A stretch of 64,000 nucleotides of DNA from Dysidea avara. Lineage: Eukaryota; Porifera; Demospongiae; Dictyoceratida; Dysideidae. How positions within the stretch are numbered: position 1 is the stretch's first letter; the number at the start of each line of letters is the position of its first letter. Shown here piece after piece: positions 55,673 to 64,000 of this stretch. The notes beneath the pieces are model-generated. The model saw only the letters and a list, made by a program, of their open reading frames with translations. It did not search any database and was not told the origin of the DNA. The position numbers and the translations under genes were made by a program. The stretch is taken from contig NC_089281.1 of NCBI RefSeq assembly GCF_963678975.1, positions 558,001-622,000 of the forward strand, read 5' to 3'.

Positions 55673-57023
55673 TGCAGTCATCGCTGATCCTAAGAAGTGT
55701 TTGGAGATAGTCAAACAACAATGACTGTGTTTTAACTGCCTAGCTCATCACAAGAGTTCACAGTGCCTGTTGCTGCAACTATAAATGCAAGCACCACCCA
55801 AGCCTTTGCACAGTTAGCAAGCACCACAAATAACAGCAACTGTAGTACCACCTGAGACCATCACACAGAATCCAGCTCTGTAGTTACCACTGTTTCCTCT
55901 ACCTCACAAGAGACGATTCTTCCATTCAAACAACAGAAAAAAATTGTGTTTACTCAAAACTGCTGTTGCCATTGTTTCCAGTTCTAATTGCCAAATATTT
56001 TATTAGACGAAGGCTCACAACGATCTTTCATGTCACAGTCTCTTGTGAACACTTTGCAGTCACAATCACTCAAGAAAGAAAAGATTTATCTATCAACGTT
56101 TGTATCACAGACATCATCACCTCAGCACTTACAAGTAGCTAAGATCTACCTCTGGCATCAAGCTGCCATTATTAACCAATGCTGCTCCTCTTCAGAACAC
56201 TGTTCAATCACAGTTACCATACCTACAAGGGCTCACATTTGCCCACTCAGTCACCTCTGAGAAAGAGTATAAACTTCTTTTTTTCCATTGCTAATCGGAG
56301 CAGATCATTACTAGGATGTCATTGAAGATCACATCATCCGACGGAGTGGACCCACAGCCATGAAATCAACTAGAATATGTACTTTCAGGGCCACTGCCAC
56401 ACTCTATCGACACAACCACAAGTACTCTCCACATTGCTGACCTATAAATATAACTTGTAAAGATTCTGGGCTATCTGGTACATCACCTTCCTGTACCACC
56501 GACAAAGAATCCACATTGATTCTTGCATTTTAAGAAACAATGATGGATCCTACACTGCAAGATTCCTGTGGAAGGAAAATCATCCTCCTTTACCAACTAA
56601 CAGATCTACATGTGACACGCTCCTTAGTCAGTTAATGCAAACTCTTAAACTTTTACAAGTTTATGACAGCAACAAGAGGAACATGATGTTGCTGAACAAG
56701 TACCAGCACTAGCAAAGAATTATCATTACATACCACATCATGCAGTCAACTACAATGCCAATAAGAATTGTTTACGACTGCAGCTGTCATGAATCCAAGG
56801 ACTCAACAAGCTTGAATGATTGTTTAGAGGTTGGCCCACCCTTTCTTACTGACATGTGTCATTTCCTCCTCAGGTTCAGAGGTCATCGTTTTGGTATCTC
56901 AACAGACATTGAGAAGGCCCTCCTCCATGTCCAGCTCAATCCCTATGACAGGGACGTCACACAATTCCTGTGGCTGTAAGATGTAACCAACTCCCACAGT
57001 GAGTTCAAGGTGCACTGCTTGTA

Positions 57024-57842
57024 GGCCTACTTTATTCCACAGACTGGACTGGACTGGACTTGCAGAACGAGTTGGAAACCGACTTTCGAGAAGTAAACTG
57101 ACTCTTGCAATGCTGGAGAGACCCTATCTTTGAGCTACGCGTACAACTGCCGATAATCTCAGTTCTCTTGTTGATGAAACATGGCGAAAATAACTCATGC
57201 ACTAATTAATTAGACTATAGCCCAACTGCCCAATTGTATAGGTATACATTAGTCTCGCGGATGCGCGAGACTAGTATACACTCACCGTAGCTAGCACAAC
57301 ACTGAGGACTATCTTTCACGGAGAGAAAACGCGGGCCATATCAAGTAGCTCATAAAGTTCCAAGTTAGGTGCGAGCATTGTACCAATTTGTTCGAATAGC
57401 TACAGCAGACGAGAATCATGTCAACAGGTGTGGGCCATTCTCTCTTCCCTAGTCCCAGTAGTCCTTCCATACTTTGGTATAGTAGCTAAGGAATTCACTG
57501 CATACTTAGATCTGTGACAGCGTTCAAACTCTATGTTATAGCTACAGACTACCCATGCTTGAGTAGTCTGCTTTTCAGCCCCGGGGAAGCCCTGTAGCAG
57601 GGCCCTGTAGGCTGCCTCAATTAAAACGGGACTGTTTACGTGATTCTCGTCTGCTGTATTCGAACAAAGTGGTACAATGTTTGCACCTAACTTGGAAATT
57701 ATCAGCAGTCGTACCGACTCGTACGTGTAGCTCAAAGATAGGCATCTCTCCAGCATTGAAAGAGACAGTTTACTTCTAGAAAGCTGGCTTCCAGCTCAAT
57801 CTGCAAGTCGAGTCCAGTCCAGTCCGCGGAATAAAGTAGGCC
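57024..57842. mobile_element. 819-bp foldback, MULE-like, inserted in the BEL/Pao RT
   Basis: The ends GGCCTACTTTATTCC and GGAATAAAGTAGGCC are followed by GGACTGGACTGGACT and long matching arms (GCTGGAGAG, CTATCTTTGAGCTAC, CAAGTTAGGTGC, AGCAGACGAGAATCA). A perfect 9-bp duplication CTGCTTGTA (57015-57023, 57843-57851) flanks it. RT sequence continues on each side. It carries the tiny 57250 hairpin. Confidence 0.92.
57250..57273. mobile_element. 24-bp minimal TAGTCT hairpin
   Basis: TAGTCTCGCG, a GATG loop, then CGCGAGACTA. The flanks GTATACAT (57242-57249) and GTATACAC (57274-57281) look like an imperfect target duplication. It has the same termini as the TAGTCT MITEs. It may be an extreme internal-deletion copy. 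Confidence 0.6.
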
Positions 57843-58569
57843 CTGCTTGTAACCAGTTCACCATTTATGTTACATGTTTCACCATCTACACAACAGTCAC
57901 ACACCCTAACAGCAGCTAGCATCATGTATGTTGACAACATAATCACTGGATGTACTTACTACACCACTCAATTCTATCTAGAACCATCATGTTTGAGGCA
58001 GATTTGATCTTCAAGCTTGGGAATCCAATTGTACCCAACTCAACACTCAAGCACAACAGGAGAATGTGGCTGACTGTCAATGCGGCTTGCAATGGAACAT
58101 TATGGAACACTGTTACTGATAAACTTCAAAAAATGATCTTTCTTCAGAGCCACACATAGTCACAAAGCATCAGGTACTCCAGAAATCATCAAGAGTGTTT
58201 GATCCTTTAGTTTACCAGGCTCCAGTCACAGTCCAGGTTAAACTGTTCCTTAAGAAACTCTGGCAACACAAGATTAACTGAGATGATCCACTGGAGAGCA
58301 GCCTTAAGGATGAATGGCTTACCATAGCCCATGAAATTGAAGACTCCACTGCTGTTTCCATCTAAGACATTATTCTACCACTAACAGCTCCAATACAAGT
58401 CTACAACTCCATGTTTTGGCTGATAGCAGTTTGAAAGCTTACGGAACCGTGGCTTACCTCACAACTGGAGACAAAGTAAACTACCAGTAAAGACATTGCC
58501 TTTGCCAAGAACTGATGGGTACTGCATACTTACTAGCAGGTAAGCAAGTGCTCTTGTTAACTCCTTGTC

Positions 58570-58640
58570 ATTGTAGGCCATACCACTCCTTGTCATTGTA
58601 GGCCATACCATTCCTTGTCATTGTAGGCCATACCACTACA
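58570..58640. repeat. Three-copy 23-24-bp tandem repeat
   Basis: CCTTGTCATTGTAGGCCATA is repeated three times in the decayed pol region. Confidence 0.85.
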
Positions 58641-59243
58641 CCTTTGGTCGCACAGACAGATCGTCCTCTCCTGGATTCAAAACAGTAAGAAGCTTCCCTT
58701 ATTTGTGTCACTGACATTAAGGATCTTACCAGCAATGCACCATAGTGGTACTGGTCCACTGAAGATAATCTGGTCAACCTTCTGACCAGACAACTGAAGT
58801 TCACACTTGAGCTGCTCCATTCAATAAATCTTACAAACACTCTCAGTAAACCTGGAAATTCATACCGAGGGCCCCCTGGTATTGGGGGCTCTGGGAGATG
58901 CTGATAAGGACTATCTGCTTTCTTGGGAAGAGCACACATTAATCTCCTAACTTTACAAACTGTGGTGGTAGAAATTGAAGCCATTCTTAATGACCGACCG
59001 TTCACCTATGTCCCAAGTGATGCATGGGACCCAGATCTGCTAACACCAGCTGATTTGCTATATGGAAGACATATAATCTCTCTACCTTACAGACACATTG
59101 AGGAAGTATATGAACTGACAGATCCTACTATTGGAGATGAAGCACAGATCTGGAAGAGAGCTAAGAAACAAGCAATGATCATAGAACATTTTCGTTCCAG
59201 ATGGAAGCATGAGCATTAAGATATTTTCATAAGACTTCAGTGA

Positions 59244-60170
59244 TTTAGAAAACCCGGACCGGACCGGACCGGGTCAACTTCTTCAAGTAAGCCAATTCAC
59301 ACAATAGCTGTAGCTAACATACAATTCACGCAATAGCTAGCTATAACATACACTCTTCACCTTGTAGCCACTCTGCCAAGAACATAATTAGCTAGCTACG
59401 ATGGCTCAGACTGCAACAGCGATCGCGCACGAAACTTCATCCACGATAAAACAACCTAACCAAGTTATTAAAATACTTTCTACTACATTACACTACACAA
59501 TCGCTACAAAGCTACAAGCTCTTTCTGCTGTACTCTACTGTTACACGCACTAGCGACCAACCGAATTTATTAGAATCGTGATATACAAAGTGAAAGGAAC
59601 TAAGATAACAGCAAACCTTCGAACGTATGTAAAGGAATGGTTATGGATGACTGGCTAAACTAAGAAAGGTAAGCTAGTGCCCATGCAGGATAGCTATAAT
59701 GAAGATTTCTGTAGTAAGGTTTTGTTCTATTTAAAGCTTACCTTGACATGTAGCTATAAATACTCCATTACTCATTCATCACTACCGAAATAAATTCAGA
59801 GGTTTGCTGTTATCTTAGTTCCTTTCACTTTGTGTATCACGATTCTATTAAATTCGGGCGGTTACTAGTGTGTGCAACAGTTGAGTACAACAGAAAGAGC
59901 TTGTAGCTTTGTAGCGATTGTGTAGTGTAATGTAGTAGAAAGTATTTTAATAGCTTGGTTAGGTTGTTTTATCATGGATGAAGTTTCGTGCGCGATCGCT
60001 GTTGCAGTCTGAGCCATCGTAGCTAGCTAATTATGTTCTTGGCAGGGTGGCTACAAGGTGAAGAGTGTATGTTATAGCTAGCTATTGCGTGAATTGTATG
60101 TTATAGCTATTGTGTGAATTGGCTTACTTGAAGAAGTTGACCTGGTCCGGTCCGGTCCGGGTTTTCTAAA
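59244..60170. mobile_element. 927-bp foldback with about 370-bp arms
   Basis: The left arm (59244-59617, starting TTTAGAAAACCCGGACCGGA) is mirrored at about 59811-60170 with few mismatches. Arm landmarks are GCGATCGCGCACGAAACTTC and TAAGATAACAGCAAACC. The flanks AAGACTTCAGT / AAGACTTCCAGT indicate an imperfect target duplication. It interrupts the BEL/Pao integrase tail, whose reading resumes about 60190. Confidence 0.93.
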
Positions 60171-60480
60171 CCCCCTAAGACTTCCAGTAACAACCAACAG
60201 ATGATCAAGCAACAGGTGACAATGTGTTAATACATGATGATAAACCCTGTGTGGACCACAGACTAGCTGTTATTGAAGAGTTGATATGGTAATGGACTGA
60301 TTTGTGCAGCAAATATACACACCTCAACTGGTAAACACAAACAGACTGATCATTAAGTTATACTGACTAGAAGTTAACACTAATCTGTACCTAAAGTGAC
60401 TCATACAGAATCTGATAATCCTAGCAGCAATAGATGTACTACTGACTCCTCCATTTTACCTGACAGTTGAAGGGAAAGAA

Positions 60481-60696
60481 AAAAAGTTTCAGCATGAGCA
60501 AAGTTCTATGTGCCCTTGAGGATGCCAAGATGAACTAGTAACGTTATTAGTTGTAGAATATGTAATGTAAGCTATAGATTGTAATCATGTGATCCTCTTG
60601 TACTATAGATTGTAATCATGTGATCCTCTTGTACATGTATGTGATGTTGTAGTGTGACATTTGTATCAAGCGATCCAGTGTTGTTACCATGACAGG
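60481..60696 (+). repeat. Probable 3' LTR remnant of the BEL/Pao copy
   Basis: It follows the purine tract and contains a tandem duplication of TATAGATTGTAATCATGTGA (about 60573 and 60605). Its end shares CCAGTGTTGTTACCATGACA with 53940-53959. No full-length 5' partner was seen, so LTR status is tentative. Confidence 0.4.
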
Positions 60697-60729
60697 TGTG
60701 CTTTTTTTTCCAATTGTTATTTTAACAGG

Positions 60730-60897
60730 GAGGCAAAGCTGTTCTTCAGCTACGCCCAGCACACAACATACATACTAGACGTATCCTACCCCTCAGACAC
60801 ACTACACTCACTCACCTTGTTATTAACACTGCTGGCATACCAGCGTGGTGGCTGGTGGATGATGTTAGCTGATGAACCTGATAAACCAGTACAGTAA
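60730..60897 (+). CDS. Unrecognised terminal coding exon
   Basis: After a strong acceptor (ttgttattttaacag) an open frame reads EAKLFFSYAQHTTYILDVSY, continues through a leucine-rich amphipathic stretch and GGWWMMLADEPDKPVQ, and ends in TAA at 60897. Composition and codon use look protein-like and it is not part of the retrotransposon. The upstream exons would lie beyond the BEL/Pao insertion, and I did not find them. I do not recognise the family. It could instead be a pseudo-exon. The RCC1-repeat gene starts 234 bp downstream on the same strand, but the stop rules out a simple fusion. Confidence 0.4.
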   Translation, partial: EAKLFFSYAQHTTYILDVSYPSDTLHSLTLLLTLLAYQRGGWWMMLADEPDKPVQ

Positions 60898-61130
60898 ACA
60901 GGCTATACTGGTTGTCAGTACTGTTGCTCACGTGATAACAGTTGATCTCCCAGAAGTATTCTACTGGGACTACAACACAAGCAATGATATATCATGTAGT
61001 AGTAGTAGTTGATATATCATACCTCACTCCTCTCTGAAGAATTCCATTAAATCTTGGCAGTTTCCTGAACGACCTCCACATCGCTGCTGCTGCTGCAGAC
61101 CAACGTGCGCTCGAATATTATTAGAATACA

Positions 61131-62318
61131 ATGGCGACGAATGTTTGGTGCTGGGGCAGCGATGGTTATGGGAGGCTAGGACTGGGTACGGAGGACCGTC
61201 ACAAGCCCGTACCAACACAACTAACTGCTCTAAACTCTGTGAAGTTGTGTGCGTTGCGTAGTGGTGCTGCTCACGTGATAGCCCTAGACACTGAAGGTGG
61301 TTGCTACAGCTGGGGCAAGTGTCACATGGGACAACTAGGTCATGGTGAGATGGATGAAGATGTGCATACTCCACTAATCATCAAAGGGTTAGCTGGGATC
61401 AAGGTCAAGATGGTTGCTACTGGTGACTCTCACGTCATGGTGATCAGTGAACAAGGGACATTGTACAGCTGGGGGTGTGGTATGTATGGTTGTCAAGGTG
61501 ATGGTACAGAACGATCGTGTACAACACCAAGAGTTGTTGAAGCCCTACAACATCACAAGGTTGTCATGGCAGCAGGAGGAGGGTTCCACAGCCTGGCAGT
61601 GACTATGGAGGGACACTTGTATACATGGGGCAGGGATGGTAATGGACAATTGTGTTTACCACCATATGGGACAGAACAGGGCCCCAAGCCTCCTGTTAGA
61701 CTGAACAAGAAGGTACCTACTAAAGTGGAGCTACCAGCTGAGGTGAAATTAATTGCAGCATGTTCTAACCATTCCCTTGTCCTATTGGAGGGGAATACCC
61801 TGTTGTCATTTGGTAATAACGAACATAGTCAGCTGGGTAGGCAGATGAAACCCTTAGGGGAAGGCGTGTCTAATCACATGAGCCATGGTAAGGAGTTGGT
61901 AGTGAATTATTGTCAGGTGCTTATTGAAGGAGATCATATGATCGCTACCATAGCAACAGGGTGGTCGCATTGTGCTGTAGCCACTAGCAATGGTGATGTC
62001 ATCACATGGGGGTCTGGATCATGTGGGCAGTTGGGTCATGGTGACACAACTTCTCGCAACAAACCAACCATGATTGAACGTTTTACTGGTGAACTATCCC
62101 GACCTAAGGTGCATCAAATAGAATGTGGTGATGAGCACAACATAGCTCTGACGGACACTGGGGAGGTGTGGACATGGGGTAATAATTATTATAACAAGTT
62201 GGGATTGCCAGTTGATGGAGATCATGTGAGCAGTCCACGGAAGGTGCTGGTTAAGATGGAGGGAGTGAATCATGTGTCTTGTGGAACCAACCATTGTATG
62301 GCTGCTAGGCTATACTGA
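61131..62318 (+). CDS. RCC1-repeat (regulator of chromosome condensation-like) protein
   Basis: A single-exon frame of 395 residues from ATG 61131 to TGA 62318, made almost wholly of RCC1 repeats. I can place about seven blades by their Y-WG / G--GQLG-G and H--A motifs: CWGSDGYGRLGLG, YSWGKCHMGQLGHG, YSWGCGMYGCQGDG, YTWGRDGNGQLCL, LSFGNNEHSQLG, ITWGSGSCGQLGHG and WTWGNNYYNKLGL. The fold is a seven-bladed propeller. Family members are Ran exchange factors, HERC-type ligases or scaffold proteins. No other domain, signal peptide or nuclear signal is obvious, so the specific role is open; it is closer to RCC1-domain-only proteins than to canonical RCC1. No introns, unlike CRIPT or PRPF39; retroposition is possible but no poly(A) relic is visible. 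Confidence 0.92.
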   Translation: MATNVWCWGSDGYGRLGLGTEDRHKPVPTQLTALNSVKLCALRSGAAHVIALDTEGGCYSWGKCHMGQLGHGEMDEDVHTPLIIKGLAGIKVKMVATGDSHVMVISEQGTLYSWGCGMYGCQGDGTERSCTTPRVVEALQHHKVVMAAGGGFHSLAVTMEGHLYTWGRDGNGQLCLPPYGTEQGPKPPVRLNKKVPTKVELPAEVKLIAACSNHSLVLLEGNTLLSFGNNEHSQLGRQMKPLGEGVSNHMSHGKELVVNYCQVLIEGDHMIATIATGWSHCAVATSNGDVITWGSGSCGQLGHGDTTSRNKPTMIERFTGELSRPKVHQIECGDEHNIALTDTGEVWTWGNNYYNKLGLPVDGDHVSSPRKVLVKMEGVNHVSCGTNHCMAARLY

Positions 62319-64000
62319 ATCTAGTACAGAGTGTTATATATATTCTAACTTTTATAGTCAAAAGATATTTTTATTGTGGTAAGGTAGTTATTGTTTTAAA
62401 GCTTACTTTATATAATTATAGGTATTGTGTAGAAATATTATCATGCTGGTTGCATGAATGAATTGTGGATAGGGGCTCTATAGTCCTAATATACACTATT
62501 CTCTACTATCATAAGCTGCTAGTCCTTTTTGGGGATTTGGATTTACACACTACTTGAAACATTGAGAAATTGTTTTCGTTAAACAGGACACACACTGGTT
62601 TTCGGTGAAAATTTTGAGAAAAGTCAAACAATATACTCTAATATAACAGCTATAATAGAAATCCAATTTTCTGCATAATTATGCTACTGGCATGCGCAAC
62701 AACAGCTAACTGGAAGTAGATTGATCCTCTCACACATTAAACATAGTGACTTCAGTCAAGGTTTATTGTACCGTACTTCATGACGGTAAGTTTTGAATGC
62801 ATAAAAGTTTCTTTTAAGGTTAAAATCGTAAATTTTAATTTGCAGTGAAAATTATGTCATTCTGTCTTGTCTGGAGTATAGCAATAATGCCATATGACAT
62901 CAAAGGGGATTGTTTGGCAGTTAAAGTTAACTCACACCCGGCATACAATAATATTAAAGTGATTGTTATTAATGCTTATTGGGTTATTATTTTACAATAG
63001 AAACCTGTGAAGGGTTACTCTAATCTATCCCTTTTATTTCGAAAGGTCTTTACAATTTAACTAGCTTCTACTGTTGGGGATGGCTTTAATCATGGCAGGA
63101 TGGAATATAACTATATATGGTATTATATGCAAGAGGTTCAGGGAGAATATCCTTCCAGTACAAACACAGACCTTCACACTTGTGCTGTAACGTCTTAATA
63201 AATAAAAGTTGTGAGTTCATCTTTGATCAAACTATTAGTACTTCTACTGGTGATAAAGAATTATTGATAAGATCAACTGATCAAGCCTTTATTGTGAGAA
63301 CAGACTACTACCATCAAGTGTTATTGTGTGTTTGTATTCCAGATATCGATACTCCGATCCCCTCACAATTCTTTCTTCCCTTCTACCATCAATTGCAAAT
63401 TGTGGGATTCTCTAGTTATACTGGATGATATTTAAACAATTTATCCCTGCACCTCTTCCCTTAAATGTATTATCTGTGTTTTTATACTTTTTGAGTTCTA
63501 CACAGTAAAAAACAATAACATGAAGAATGTACTAGCTACATGTGTTTGATAAATCGACCTATTAAGAGTACAGGGATCCCCCCAAGGTGGTTTCCAGATT
63601 TGGTAGAGAGTTATTAGGTGGAGGGGTTTGGGGCATAGCCCCAAGCAAATTTTGAACACTAAAATATGTATACTTAGCTACTTACAAGACTCATGAAAAC
63701 CTAATAATTACATGCCTACTACTGTAGTCCTAAATGTCAATTATGGATTATGGCTGGTTAGGTAATGTTACAAATTATCACAATACCTGGTAAGTTTAGC
63801 TACTAAGTCTTCTGAAGTCACTCTTAGCTACACAGTTTAGTAATGTCATTAAGGTAGTATTATAATGTTCTATCAGTTTTGATTGCTCTATTAGAGTATC
63901 TCAATTATTAAGGTTTTCAATACACCTCTGGCCTCCTTTTGAGGAATCAATGCAAGTAATACACTCTATAGCTATATTGCCCAGCTCTGTTGTATATTGT
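62319..64000. other. 3' flank of the RCC1-repeat gene, repeats only
   Basis: It contains a retroelement-like tail shared with 27529-27575 (about 63170-63210) and a dispersed motif at 63880-63902. The frame 63117-63428 has no recognisable domain. Confidence 0.5.

Larger units (their letters stand above)
53940..60480 (+). mobile_element. Decayed BEL/Pao LTR retrotransposon
   Basis: Broken plus-strand frames follow BEL/Pao order. Gag pieces: HRDIHRKDVLTNLDG (about 54090), QQFHDSIESHTKSLSALGKN (about 55008) and a degenerate zinc knuckle FNCLAHHKSSQC (about 55733). Aspartic protease: LLDEGSQRSFMSQSL (about 55997). Reverse transcriptase: SLNDCLEVGPPFLTD and TDIEKALLHVQLNPYDRDVT (56800-56970), then MYVDNIITG (about 57924). 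An RNase H remnant KAYGTVAYLTTGDKV is at about 58434. Integrase tail: LQTVVVEIEAILNDRPFTYV (58946) through HFRSRWKHEH, resuming GDNVLIHDDKPC (about 60218). A purine tract (GAAGGGAAAGAAAAAAAG, about 60467) suggests the 3' LTR begins near 60485. Stops and frameshifts are frequent: a dead copy, interrupted by later insertions. Confidence 0.9.

Noticed and set aside
58923-59219. 98-aa host gene
   Set aside because: It matches the BEL/Pao integrase tail (EIEAILNDRPFTYV ... LTPADLLYGR) and belongs to the retrotransposon.
61024-61374. 116-aa minus-strand frame
   Set aside because: Antisense of the start of the RCC1-repeat gene.

Overview
The window reads as nuclear DNA of an animal, most likely a demosponge (inference). 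The evidence is a conserved metazoan gene set (CRIPT, PRPF39, MRPS10, an RCC1-repeat protein, TRIM-NHL paralogues), many GT-AG introns of which four in one gene are only 46-52 nt, AT-rich intergenic DNA, and a dense load of DNA transposons, BEL/Pao and LINE relics. I could run no database search, so family names rest on recognised motifs and the species is not proven.

Layout. 0.3-1.7 kb: CRIPT on the minus strand, five exons fully reconstructed. 1.7-5.7 kb: a small plus-strand gene, head to head with CRIPT, whose introns hold a hAT MITE and a 2-kb 16-bp minisatellite. 6.3-7.1 kb: an inverted-repeat element ending just before PRPF39. 7.15-22.6 kb: PRPF39, 15 exons reconstructed in phase; its 7.3-kb first intron hosts a two-gene transposon (7.75-12.28 kb) of the ISL2EU/IS4EU type, with a SWIM-YqaJ-PHD nuclease protein converging on a THAP-DDE transposase whose catalytic core has an in-frame deletion. 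24.3-38.6 kb: three TRIM-NHL family members on the minus strand (an NHL-only pseudogene, a gene lacking RING and B-boxes, and a complete 732-aa gene), separated by LINE fragments and MITEs. 38.7-51.7 kb: no convincing host gene; nested MITEs, foldback elements and tRNA-derived repeats. 51.7-53.1 kb: MRPS10 on the minus strand, five exons reconstructed, N-terminal exon not found, with a 21-bp minisatellite filling an intron up to the splice acceptor. 53.4-60.7 kb: a decayed BEL/Pao retrotransposon broken by at least three later insertions, two of them foldbacks. 60.7 kb: an unrecognised coding exon. 61.1-62.3 kb: a single-exon RCC1-repeat gene. 62.3-64 kb: repeats only.

The host genes are housekeeping (postsynaptic/spliceosome-linked CRIPT, U1 snRNP-associated PRPF39, mitochondrial ribosome MRPS10) plus a TRIM-NHL cluster that looks like recent tandem duplication. 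The most unusual features are the mobile elements: the two-gene transposon with mirrored promoters, a MULE-like family with TAGTCT termini and 9-bp target duplications ranging from 24 to 280 bp, foldbacks that share ends but carry different arms, and a short palindrome-bearing motif scattered through unrelated elements.
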